From assembly GCA_002338255.1 (NCBI GenBank), contig DDHX01000020.1:354-8768 (forward strand): DNA of 8,415 nt. Direction: 5' to 3'. Shown here piece after piece: positions 1-6,167 of this stretch (position 1 is its first letter; each line of letters begins with the position of its first letter). The position numbers were made by a program, and so were the translations under genes. The notes below the pieces were generated by a model, which made no database searches, was not told where the DNA came from, and saw nothing but the letters and a program-made list of their open reading frames with translations. Origin of the DNA: Ruminococcaceae bacterium UBA1865 (GTDB lineage: Bacteria > Bacillota > Clostridia > Oscillospirales > Acutalibacteraceae).

Positions 1-170
1 GCCTGTGTGACAACAGCTTCCACGCCATCGCGCGTTCCTTGCGCTATAACATTTAACCTTAGATATTCAAGGCCGCATGCAACTAAAACAAGTAAAAACA
101 TGGCAACGGCAATAGTGCTGATTCCTGTACTGCCCTTGTTACTGCGCAGTATATTACGCAACTTACTCAT
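1..170 (-). CDS. Pilin-like (TadE/TadG-type) membrane protein, 3' end beyond window
   Basis: This reading frame starts with ATG at 170 and stays open to the window edge, giving 56 codons and no stop. The start is supported by a GGAGGT site at 180-185, nine bases upstream, and by an ATGA overlap with the stop of the preceding minor pilin gene, which suggests translational coupling. The N-terminus is basic (MSKLRNILRSNKGS), followed by a hydrophobic stretch at about residues 17-36. This is the layout of a pilin-like or TadE/TadG-like protein. The SNKGS sequence matches the one in the preceding gene, so the two may be related minor pilins. Here the +5 residue after Gly13 is Ser rather than the Glu typical of processed type IVb pilins, so processing by the prepilin peptidase is uncertain. 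Function is inferred from the short N-terminus and from position in the Tad operon. Confidence 0.7.
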   Translation of the reverse strand, partial: MSKLRNILRSNKGSTGISTIAVAMFLLVLVACGLEYLRLNVIAQGTRDGVEAVVTQ

Positions 171-568
171 TTCCAATATACCTCCGACCGTCCAGTCTTT
201 TGAGCAGTAAGAGGTATAGGAAAGGAGCCAAGGGTGCCGAATCCAATATCTTTTACGACAGTGCATGTAACTGTAAACTCACCATCCAGTTGAATCTTTC
301 CTGTCTTTGACCAGGTGATGTCCGGATGAATGCCAGTTTGTTCAGAAAGTTTCTGTGCCTTCTCTGTGGTTTCAGGGCCAATCATTCCGGATAATTCCGC
401 AGTTCTTTTCAGTTCTGTAGCATACGTTTCCAGTTGCTGTTTGGCTATTATAGCCGGGAAAGAATAGAGTGCTATCGAGATAATCATCACAGCGATCAAA
501 AGCATCGCTGGAGCTTCGAATATGGCACTCCCTTTGTTTGATTTTAATAGATTCTTTAATTTGTTCAT
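167..568 (-). CDS. TadE-like minor pilin / pseudopilin (possibly DUF4320-type)
   Basis: A 133-residue protein with a short basic N-terminus, a Gly13-Ser14-Ala-Ile-Phe-Glu18 sequence, a hydrophobic segment at about residues 19-41 and a soluble C-terminal part of roughly 90 residues. Glycine followed at +5 by glutamate is the classical type IVb prepilin cleavage pattern, so the prepilin peptidase encoded upstream may cut after Gly13. Single-membrane-span proteins of this size next to tadC are usually TadE-like pseudopilins. The sequence also resembles the clostridial DUF4320 family as I remember it, which I could not check. The gene starts nine bases after the tadC stop, with a weak GGTGTG site at 579-584, and its stop overlaps the next start as ATGA. 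It probably contributes a minor pilus subunit or an assembly factor on the outer face of the membrane. Confidence 0.8.
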   Translation of the reverse strand: MNKLKNLLKSNKGSAIFEAPAMLLIAVMIISIALYSFPAIIAKQQLETYATELKRTAELSGMIGPETTEKAQKLSEQTGIHPDITWSKTGKIQLDGEFTVTCTVVKDIGFGTLGSFPIPLTAQKTGRSEVYWK

Positions 569-577
569 GATATTATT

Positions 578-1441
578 TCACACCATACCGTTAATTAATT
601 TCATAAGGTACATAGCAATCGGTAAGATTAAGGTAATTAAGAAACCGGCCACAATTATGTAATTAAAAATATTCAACTTGTCCGGGCGCTTAATAGCAAT
701 TTTCTTTAATTGCTGCTGTTCCTGCTGCTTAAAATCATTTGCCAGCATAGCAAAATGCATTATACCGTTATCACCGCGCATAACCGCCAGTAAACCTCGT
801 ACCGTCTGGCTCATCATAGTTGTATTAACGCGAGATTCCAAATGGATAAGAGCTTGTTCCTGCGAGCCGGATTTCATATCTGCAATCGTGATTTCCAATT
901 CATAGCGAAAGGCGTCACCGGCGCTTGCCTTATACCCCTCCAGTATCGCAAGTACATTACTGCTTGCATTTAGTTCTTGCTCAACCGTGGATACAAAGCG
1001 CGGCAGCTCACGGTTAATTTCATTATGCCGTTGTTTGACTTTCTTTTGGGCTTCTGAAATATCCCCAAACAAACCGGTCACCGCCCACACAATGACCGCC
1101 AAATCCATGATTGGAGCCAGAATGGAGAATGGAATTAGCATCAATAGCTTAATAAGCGCTTTTATAGCGCACCGTGCAAAGTAGGTTTCCGGCTGCATAG
1201 ATATGCCAGCCACTTGAAGCGTTGTTTTCCATTCTTTATTCTGTTTATCACTTAATCTTATAAGTTTACTTATTTGGGAAGATAAAGCCATTATAATAGC
1301 ATCCATGTGAAAAACGTGCCTTTCCTCAGGTTGGGTAATATTCATGACTGCTTTTGTTGCTGCCAATGTTGGAACACGAAACAGGTCTAATGCGATCAGG
1401 AACAGCCCCAATGATAGAAAGATAATAAATAAGGCTTCCAT
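578..1441 (-). CDS. tadC: TadC-like type II/IV secretion system F-domain membrane protein
   Basis: A 287-residue integral membrane protein that appears to be one of the two inner-membrane platform proteins of the Tad pilus. Hydrophobic segments lie at about residues 3-21, 94-126 (probably two spans) and 258-281. Between the last two groups is a cytoplasmic region beginning near INRELPRFVSTVEQEL (about 142-157), the typical start of a T2SSF domain. Family members couple the CpaF/TadA ATPase to pilin extrusion. The start is set by AGGAGGT at 1447-1453, five bases from the ATG, and the gene follows tadB after three bases. Assignment as TadC rather than TadB rests on gene order and on the presence of a second F-domain protein just upstream. 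Confidence 0.85.
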   Translation of the reverse strand: MEALFIIFLSLGLFLIALDLFRVPTLAATKAVMNITQPEERHVFHMDAIIMALSSQISKLIRLSDKQNKEWKTTLQVAGISMQPETYFARCAIKALIKLLMLIPFSILAPIMDLAVIVWAVTGLFGDISEAQKKVKQRHNEINRELPRFVSTVEQELNASSNVLAILEGYKASAGDAFRYELEITIADMKSGSQEQALIHLESRVNTTMMSQTVRGLLAVMRGDNGIMHFAMLANDFKQQEQQQLKKIAIKRPDKLNIFNYIIVAGFLITLILPIAMYLMKLINGMV

Positions 1442-1444
1442 ATT

Positions 1445-2377
1445 CTACCTCCTATACTCAATCGGTCGGGTACTGCGAATCTCTCCAACCAAAGAAACGA
1501 TCAGGATCATCGCGTCTATTGCAATAACAATCTTTCCTGCAACAGTAAACATTAAAAGATTGTACCATTCCTCATTCATTAATTTGATTATTGGAATTTC
1601 TGCTAATAATAAAAGCGCCAACACAACAAAGTTCTTTAACGGATCATACATTAGAGTATCAAGTTCACCGGCTACCACCCTCATGTCAGATAACTTGTTT
1701 ACAATTGGCAGTAAGGTGCTTTTTAAGTTACGATCATCTTGGCATAGCTTCATAGCATCAATCCACTCATGAAAAACAGAACTGTCAATTCTGTCTTTCA
1801 TACTTTCGAGAAGCACCGGGATATCGGAGCTAATCAACTCAGTTTGAATCAAAAATTTTTGAAAGGTCGGTCTGATCTGAGGTTCGAGTTGATCAACATT
1901 ATCAGCTACGGCTGTAATAATTGAATCTGTCCTCAAATATGTAGACGTAATAATGGATAATCCTGTTTCAAGTGCACTATTTAAGTTTCTCCGGTTTCTT
2001 GTTGCCATAAGAAGTACATATAGAAAAGGTAGAAGAGCGAAGCCTACTGCCAAAACCGGAACCAATATCAGGTTGTTTATTGCGCTGGCGGTCAAAATGC
2101 CGATAATAGACAGACCAAACGACACAGTCACAAGCTGCGGAAATCGACTGCTCTGATTTTCCTGCTGCAACGTGTCCTGTGTTTCTTTAATAATCTTTTT
2201 TATTCCTCTGATTTTCTTTGGTTTGATACTCCTCATAACAACTTGTTTCAGTTTATCCTTACGCCTCGATTGAATAGCCGCCGATACTTGAGCAAATAAG
2301 GTAAGCGGTGATATATTGCATAACACAAAAATACCGCTGACTAAAAGAAAAAAAGCAGTGAAATATAAGAAAATCAA
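1445..2377 (-). CDS. tadB: TadB-like type II/IV secretion system F-domain membrane protein
   Basis: A 310-residue membrane protein with predicted spans at about residues 3-21, 83-99, 103-125, 247-266 and 273-299. A cytoplasmic T2SSF-like region lies at about 131-245, containing NSALETGLSIITSTYLRTDSI. It should form the inner-membrane platform with TadC and contact the CpaF motor. The start codon is TTG at 2377, overlapping the cpaF stop by four bases (TTGA). An excellent AGGAGGTG site at 2385-2392, seven bases upstream, supports it, and no ATG nearby fits as well. The overlap argues for translational coupling to the motor ATPase. Naming as TadB follows its position directly after cpaF and before tadC; the exact split between the two paralogues cannot be proved by eye. 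Confidence 0.85.
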   Translation of the reverse strand: MIFLYFTAFFLLVSGIFVLCNISPLTLFAQVSAAIQSRRKDKLKQVVMRSIKPKKIRGIKKIIKETQDTLQQENQSSRFPQLVTVSFGLSIIGILTASAINNLILVPVLAVGFALLPFLYVLLMATRNRRNLNSALETGLSIITSTYLRTDSIITAVADNVDQLEPQIRPTFQKFLIQTELISSDIPVLLESMKDRIDSSVFHEWIDAMKLCQDDRNLKSTLLPIVNKLSDMRVVAGELDTLMYDPLKNFVVLALLLLAEIPIIKLMNEEWYNLLMFTVAGKIVIAIDAMILIVSLVGEIRSTRPIEYRR

Positions 2378-3741
2378 GCAGCTTCACCTCCTATGATTTT
2401 TTGTAATAACTGCTCATCCAATCCTTTACGAGCAAGTTTAGCCTGAAGCTTTTCCGAAATAGAATTAACCATTTCAAATGTGCCTTTAATTTCTGTTTTA
2501 CCGGTTATTTTGTTCTTGGTGTTTTTTAGTACGTGGTATCGATACAGAGTATGAACACGATATTTGCCATTTGAAAGGCTTTCTCCTTCAGCAATTTCTA
2601 CAATACGTCGGACACCATCTTCCATTGTGTCAACATAGAACACGATTGGAAATGCTTTAATAATGAGATCCATTAACTTGTTTTCACTAAGGTTTGTAGA
2701 CTTCTGCACGCATAACGTGAGAATGCGGTCGTATATATCTTCGCAGGAATCCGCATGAACCGTACTAAGGTCGGCATGGCCTGTCAATGCCGCCTCCACG
2801 GTTTCAAATGCTTCCGAGCCTTTCATTTCAGCCATACAAATATATTTAGGATGGAAAGTAAGAGCCTGTTCCAACAATATTTGAGGAGTAACTACTTGTT
2901 TTTGATCGTTGGATTCTTTTGTGACCGTACTCATGACGCTGTTAATTACCTTTCCTAAAGCGTTCCTCAATACCAGGTCAAATTCCCGGTTTCCTACCTC
3001 TATGGTAAACAAGCGGTTCTTTTTGTTGGTGGCAACAGCCGAGAGAATGTAGCTCATGAGCGTGGTTTTTCCCGCGCCGGTCGGACCGGCAAGGCACATG
3101 GAAACTCCATGACGATACAAGGTAACGAGAAAGTCCAACATTTCTTCGGTGGTCAACCCCTTTTTTAGAAAGTCTTCTCTCCCTAAGTGCTGCGGATTTA
3201 CAAAACGGATTGAAGCTTGAATCCCGACGTCGTCATCAATGACGCCTGGGCCGTTTACGGTTACGCGGATATTCTTGTTCAGGTGACCGCGTACACAGGG
3301 ATGCGCACCATCGAGAATAATACCCGATTTTGAGAGGATGCGCTTGACAACGTTTGTCGCATGCAGCGGGGAATAAAACTCGCCGTCAGCCGGTTCTACT
3401 CTGCCATCACCAAAATGAACTTCGACATCGTCACAGGCATTGATATTGACTTCCTCAACATTCGGTATTCTCATATCAATGTACTTGGAGAGAAACGAAA
3501 AGCTCGCCATTTCATCATAGAGTTTATCCACAAGCTCATCGAAACTATATCCATCCACACCACATTCCTTTTCTGTGAGATACTGCTGGATGTAGGACTT
3601 GTATTGAGTCTTGCTCTTCTCGTCGACATTCGACGTTAATTCGCGGTACTTTTCAGACATATAGCGTTGAATCTGATCGAGCAGTGCGGGGAATTGCAAA
3701 ATCTTGTTCTGCGATGTAAACATGGTTGCGTTTCTACTCAT
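2374..3741 (-). CDS. cpaF: CpaF/TadA-family pilus motor ATPase (T2SSE / VirB11 type)
   Basis: A 455-residue cytoplasmic ATPase that should power pilus assembly through TadB and TadC. An N-terminal helical region (about 1-90) leads into a domain with the CpaF-type sequence DGAHPCVRGHLNKNIRVTVN (144-163). The nucleotide domain has Walker A GPTGAGKTT at 219-227, an Asp-box equivalent TIEVGNREF at 246-254, Walker B ICMAEMKGSEAF at 301-312 and a His box with GH at 321-322 and STVHADS at 326-332. The usual GEVRG or GEIRD around the Walker B glutamate is AEMKG here, and the usual TIED is TIEV, so two normally conserved positions differ. The C-terminal tail after about 400 may be specific to this lineage. 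The start overlaps the TadZ-like gene by eight bases and has an AGAGGTG site about nine bases upstream. Confidence 0.93.
   Translation of the reverse strand: MSRNATMFTSQNKILQFPALLDQIQRYMSEKYRELTSNVDEKSKTQYKSYIQQYLTEKECGVDGYSFDELVDKLYDEMASFSFLSKYIDMRIPNVEEVNINACDDVEVHFGDGRVEPADGEFYSPLHATNVVKRILSKSGIILDGAHPCVRGHLNKNIRVTVNGPGVIDDDVGIQASIRFVNPQHLGREDFLKKGLTTEEMLDFLVTLYRHGVSMCLAGPTGAGKTTLMSYILSAVATNKKNRLFTIEVGNREFDLVLRNALGKVINSVMSTVTKESNDQKQVVTPQILLEQALTFHPKYICMAEMKGSEAFETVEAALTGHADLSTVHADSCEDIYDRILTLCVQKSTNLSENKLMDLIIKAFPIVFYVDTMEDGVRRIVEIAEGESLSNGKYRVHTLYRYHVLKNTKNKITGKTEIKGTFEMVNSISEKLQAKLARKGLDEQLLQKIIGGEAA
2385..2392 (-). promoter_or_regulatory. Ribosome binding site fixing the TTG start of tadB
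   Basis: The minus strand reads AGGAGGTG here, close to full complementarity with the 16S 3' end, seven bases before a TTG that overlaps the cpaF stop codon. The site lies within the last codons of cpaF, so ribosomes finishing cpaF are placed next to the tadB start. Confidence 0.85.
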
Positions 3742-4483
3742 CGAAAAACACCTCTTTGACTAACTGCTTGATGACTGATTCAAATTTTTTACCTGCTTTG
3801 CCATATAGAGAATCAAGTAACTTGCGCTCATGATACTGTTCTTCAAGTGATGAACAGTGGGAGAGGACATACGGCGCGCCGCCCAGAGCCTCTCTAAAAG
3901 GATAGGTATCCTGAGATGGCAGCACATTATTAAGCACGTTGATCTGATTGCAATAGTGGAAACGTTCTTCACGTAGAAGCTTTTTCTGGGATTCGATATA
4001 TACTGTACTTTTTATATTAGAATTTGAAACTTTAATTACGGCATCGGCAGTTTCCAGTGCAACAATCGTTAGTACGTTGTCAATGGTATGATGGGAGCAA
4101 TCCACCAAAATGTAATCAACGGTAGGTATTTGCCTACACATGTTAAATAAGTTCTTAACATCTTTTGAGCTGTACTCACGGTATGAAATAGCGTTTTCAC
4201 CTAACTTATATCCCAATAGGCTGATGTACCCGCTGCTTCCAAAGACTGTGCAGTGCTGCAATACAGCAACTTGAGTTGAATTTGACATGGCCAGCAAATT
4301 TCCAAGTGATTTTATATTTTCTGAAACAGGTAGAACAAGAGGCAGCACCGGGGTTTCATCATCGCAGTGGATAATAAGGACGTTCTTCTTTTGTGCTGCC
4401 AGCTCTTTTGCAAATTTTACAGTTAAAAGCGTCTTTCCACTGCCGCCGCTACCCCAGATTGCAACGAAGCGGTTATTTCCCAT
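3734..4483 (-). CDS. TadZ/CpaE-like ParA/MinD-family ATPase
   Basis: A 249-residue P-loop protein of the ParA/MinD superfamily placed directly before cpaF, where TadZ/CpaE proteins sit; these localise the Tad machine in the cell. The N-terminus has a P-loop, GSGGSGKT, at residues 11-18, and a hydrophobic strand ending in an aspartate, DYILVDCS, at 123-130. In ParA and MinD the loop is KGGxGKT; here the signature lysine is replaced by Ser12, and divergence of this kind occurs in TadZ proteins. There is no obvious N-terminal receiver domain, unlike many CpaE proteins. I chose the ATG at 4483 because AGGAGG at 4492-4497 sits eight bases upstream. A start eight codons earlier is possible but has no such site. 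The gene overlaps cpaB by 11 bases and cpaF by eight. Confidence 0.82.
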   Translation of the reverse strand: MGNNRFVAIWGSGGSGKTLLTVKFAKELAAQKKNVLIIHCDDETPVLPLVLPVSENIKSLGNLLAMSNSTQVAVLQHCTVFGSSGYISLLGYKLGENAISYREYSSKDVKNLFNMCRQIPTVDYILVDCSHHTIDNVLTIVALETADAVIKVSNSNIKSTVYIESQKKLLREERFHYCNQINVLNNVLPSQDTYPFREALGGAPYVLSHCSSLEEQYHERKLLDSLYGKAGKKFESVIKQLVKEVFFDE

Positions 4484-5228
4484 TTGTCGAACCTCCTGCA
4501 GGGGCATTTTGAGTTAAATATTGCTCCTGTGTATCTAAAAACTTTTGAGCCGACTCCTGTGATCCGCGATACGCAAGGGCAGCATGAAGCCTCCCGTTAT
4601 TCTCATAGTCCACCAATTTTTGCATTTGCTCCGGAGTAACCAAGACTGTCAGGGTCGATGGCATATCATCTGCTTTGGATTTGTCCTTTGTCGACTGATC
4701 TGATGTGTTATCAACACCGGTGTCATTTGTTGCGGCGATAAGTTTAACATACCGCAATTCTGCCGGGGCAAGCGTTTGTTTGAGATCACCATAATCAGCA
4801 ACATCAAGCGAAATGATATCACCAGTTTGCAGTTTTCCGGAAAGACCGGCAGCAAAATTTTTGATAGAAATTGAAACTGCAACTTTTTTTCCGTCCAGTT
4901 GAGTAAGATAACCATTCGGGGCTTGCGCTGAAACTTTCGTATCTAAAATATTGTCACCCGGCTGTAGGGTTGCGGTTGCATATTTACCGATTACTTTATC
5001 CGGATTGGTGATTACATTTGATGGAAGATTATATCCCCCAACTTTTATAGTTTGAACCATATCCTTTGTGACAAGTGAACTTTCAGGAATTTTCTTTGTT
5101 ACCCTTACTACTTCAACCTGTCTGGAATTTGATGTTGCAATAGCCGGGGCTATGACAAGGCAGATCAGCACAGCAAGTACAATACTGCCAATTCCTAAAA
5201 ATGTCCGGTTCTTAAAGAGTTTTTTCAT
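4473..5228 (-). CDS. cpaB: CpaB/RcpC-like pilus assembly protein with SAF domain
   Basis: A 251-residue protein with one N-terminal membrane segment (about residues 11-31) and an extracytoplasmic body. A SAF-like domain spans about 38-100 (VEVVRVTKKIPESSLVTKDM onward, with GKYATATLQPGDNI at 81-94). A CpaB/RcpC region follows at about 113-222, containing KVAVSISIKNFAAGLSGKLQ and TGDIISL, interrupted by a Ser/Asp/Lys-rich loop at about 168-190. Related proteins stabilise the Tad apparatus in the envelope; in diderms they work with the secretin, which a monoderm would not need. An AGGAGG site lies at 5241-5246, 12 bases from the ATG, a rather long spacing. The gene begins just after a terminator-like hairpin in the end of the peptidase gene, so its transcription may depend on read-through. 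Confidence 0.88.
   Translation of the reverse strand: MKKLFKNRTFLGIGSIVLAVLICLVIAPAIATSNSRQVEVVRVTKKIPESSLVTKDMVQTIKVGGYNLPSNVITNPDKVIGKYATATLQPGDNILDTKVSAQAPNGYLTQLDGKKVAVSISIKNFAAGLSGKLQTGDIISLDVADYGDLKQTLAPAELRYVKLIAATNDTGVDNTSDQSTKDKSKADDMPSTLTVLVTPEQMQKLVDYENNGRLHAALAYRGSQESAQKFLDTQEQYLTQNAPAGGSTNGK
4492..4497 (-). promoter_or_regulatory. Ribosome binding site that decides the TadZ-like start
   Basis: The minus strand reads AGGAGG followed by eight bases and ATG at 4483. It lies inside the end of cpaB and selects the internal ATG over the in-frame upstream one at 4507. Confidence 0.85.
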
Positions 5229-5244
5229 TCTTCTTTCAGTCCTC

Positions 5245-5754
5245 CTAAATTAAAATAAAAGCAAAAAAGCACCCTATACTTAGACAGGGTGCTAAAGAAT
5301 AAGTTGATTTCTTTTTCATGATGAATGGATAGATGTATCTGATCAGGAACAGTATAAATCCAAATAATATTCCTAATATGGTTCCGTTGTAGCCTAAAAC
5401 GAAGCCATACGCAGCGAGTAATTTTATATCCCCGCCACCGAAGGCTTCCCTTTTTGACACAAGCGTTATGATGAGCATTAGAAGTGATATCGCTGCTCCG
5501 GCAAGAGATAGCCAGGTAACATGAATTAACCCAACCAAGATTATCGGAATAAGCAACACTTCAGGAATTATTCGATATTTTGCATCGCAGTAGCTTATGA
5601 TGATAGCAAATAAGGCAAAAACAAAACCTTTGAGATCCATCAACGGATCATTAATTGTATAAAAGAGAATTGCACACGCACCCAGTAAAAACAGAGTAAT
5701 AATGAACAACTCCAGGGGCCTAAGTTGATTTATAATAGAAGCTATTTTTTTCAT
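5245..5754 (-). CDS. A24-family prepilin peptidase (TadV/CpaA-like)
   Basis: A 169-residue polytopic membrane protein, the aspartic peptidase expected to remove prepilin leaders on the cytoplasmic face. The two catalytic aspartates are visible: Asp57 in SYCDAKYRIIPE and Asp109 in GGGDIKLLAAYG, the hallmark A24 GxGD motif. Hydrophobic spans occupy most of residues 15-35, 43-56, 67-100 and 112-145, and the C-terminus around LAPCLSIGCFFAF (154-166) matches the usual family end. The short length fits CpaA/TadV proteins, which lack the zinc and methyltransferase domain of PilD. The frame is open 27 codons further upstream, but that start would overlap the pilin gene. The ATG at 5754, one base after the pilin stop region, is preferred even though its ribosome site is poor; translation is probably coupled to the pilin. 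A terminator-like hairpin overlaps the final codons. Confidence 0.88.
   Translation of the reverse strand: MKKIASIINQLRPLELFIITLFLLGACAILFYTINDPLMDLKGFVFALFAIIISYCDAKYRIIPEVLLIPIILVGLIHVTWLSLAGAAISLLMLIITLVSKREAFGGGDIKLLAAYGFVLGYNGTILGILFGFILFLIRYIYPFIMKKKSTYSLAPCLSIGCFFAFILI
5251..5293 (-). terminator. Intrinsic terminator-like hairpin overlapping the peptidase 3' end
   Basis: On the minus strand an 8-bp perfect stem (AGCACCCT with AGGGTGCT, at 5286-5293 and 5268-5275) with a 10-base loop is followed at once by TTTTTGCTTTTATTTTA. It lies in the last codons of the peptidase gene and immediately before the cpaB ribosome binding site. It could reduce transcription from the pilin/peptidase pair into the machinery genes. 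Strength is inferred from sequence only. Confidence 0.65.
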
Positions 5755-5755
5755 T

Positions 5756-6016
5756 TTAACCCATTGCAAAAATGCCCTTAATCTTATCTGTGATGCCGGG
5801 AATAACAGTGGTTGTAAAGATGCCGGTAAATGCATTTATCAAAATGCAAATCAAAACAATTGCCATTACAGCAGCGCCCACAATTTCAATCGCGGATGCG
5901 CCAGTGTCATCGGCAAGTACTTCTTGCAGCCTTACGGCATGACATTTGACCTGTGCCTTTAGTGCGATTCTCTTTTCTTTTACTCGATTAACTAAATTAC
6001 TGACCTTTGTTTTCAT
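5756..6016 (-). CDS. Type IVb (Flp-like) major prepilin
   Basis: An 86-residue protein that is probably the main pilus subunit. It has a long, basic leader (residues 1-39), then Gly39-Ala40-Ser-Ala-Ile-Glu44, and then a hydrophobic segment at about 45-66 and a short tail ending in KIKGIFAMG. Glycine with glutamate at +5 is the type IVb prepilin signature, and cutting after Gly39 would leave a mature pilin of 47 residues, a normal Flp size. The leader is longer than the roughly 10-25 residues common in Flp prepilins. The usual Tyr at +6 is Ile45. The start is well supported by AGGAGGT at 6023-6029, six bases upstream. The peptidase gene follows directly. A strong terminator upstream (6127-6167) implies that the pilin has its own promoter in the gap. 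Confidence 0.83.
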   Translation of the reverse strand: MKTKVSNLVNRVKEKRIALKAQVKCHAVRLQEVLADDTGASAIEIVGAAVMAIVLICILINAFTGIFTTTVIPGITDKIKGIFAMG

Positions 6017-6043
6017 GTAATTACCTCCTGAATTTTGATTAAC

Positions 6044-6072
6044 CTAATATTGTGGTAGTCCCAACTTTTAAA
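6044..6072 (-). promoter_or_regulatory. Possible pilin promoter next to palindrome copy 1
   Basis: On the minus strand TTTAAA (6067-6072) and TATTAG (6044-6049) are spaced by 17 bases, each matching four of six positions of the sigma-A -35 and -10 boxes. The -35 box overlaps the edge of the palindrome at 6070-6093, so a protein bound there could affect initiation. The match is weak; the stronger argument is positional, because a terminator upstream leaves only this gap for a pilin promoter. Confidence 0.25.
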
Positions 6073-6093
6073 AGCGGAACCAGTTCCGCTTTT
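6070..6093. repeat. 24-bp palindrome copy 1 (CA centre), upstream of the pilin gene
   Basis: Arms AAAAGCGGAAC and GTTCCGCTTTT pair perfectly around a two-base CA centre on the plus strand. It lies in the gap between the terminator after the cysteine-rich gene and the pilin start, about 54 bases before the pilin ATG. The long T run follows it on the plus strand, opposite to the direction of all genes here, so it is poorly placed as a terminator for the local transcripts. It is a candidate operator or parS-like site. Confidence 0.9.
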
Positions 6094-6126
6094 TTTCTTT
6101 CTTATCGCCACCTTTGCATTTTTAAT

Positions 6127-6167
6127 TTTATATAAAAAGCACTCAGTAATTCGCATTACTGAGTGCT
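6127..6167 (-). terminator. Strong intrinsic terminator after the cysteine-rich small gene
   Basis: On the minus strand a 13-bp perfect stem (AGCACTCAGTAAT with ATTACTGAGTGCT) closes on a GCGA tetraloop of the GNRA type and is followed by TTTTTATATAAAATT. The stem encodes the last residues and stop codon of the 67-residue cysteine-rich protein. It should end the transcript coming from the parB-like, spoVG-like and cysteine-rich genes and insulate the pilin gene. Confidence 0.85.

Noticed and set aside
1344..1772. A 142-residue plus-strand reading frame, and the other plus-strand frames in the window.
   Set aside because: They lie opposite well supported genes, cross gene boundaries, have no good ribosome sites and show no family features.
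4484..4507. Eight-codon upstream extension of the TadZ-like protein.
   Set aside because: The AGGAGG at 4492-4497 lies inside this extension and points to the ATG at 4483; the P-loop then starts at residue 11, as is normal for ParA-type proteins.
5755..5835. Upstream extension of the prepilin peptidase by 27 codons.
   Set aside because: It would overlap the pilin gene by 80 bases, lacks a ribosome site, and its basic, non-membrane sequence does not resemble an A24 peptidase N-terminus.
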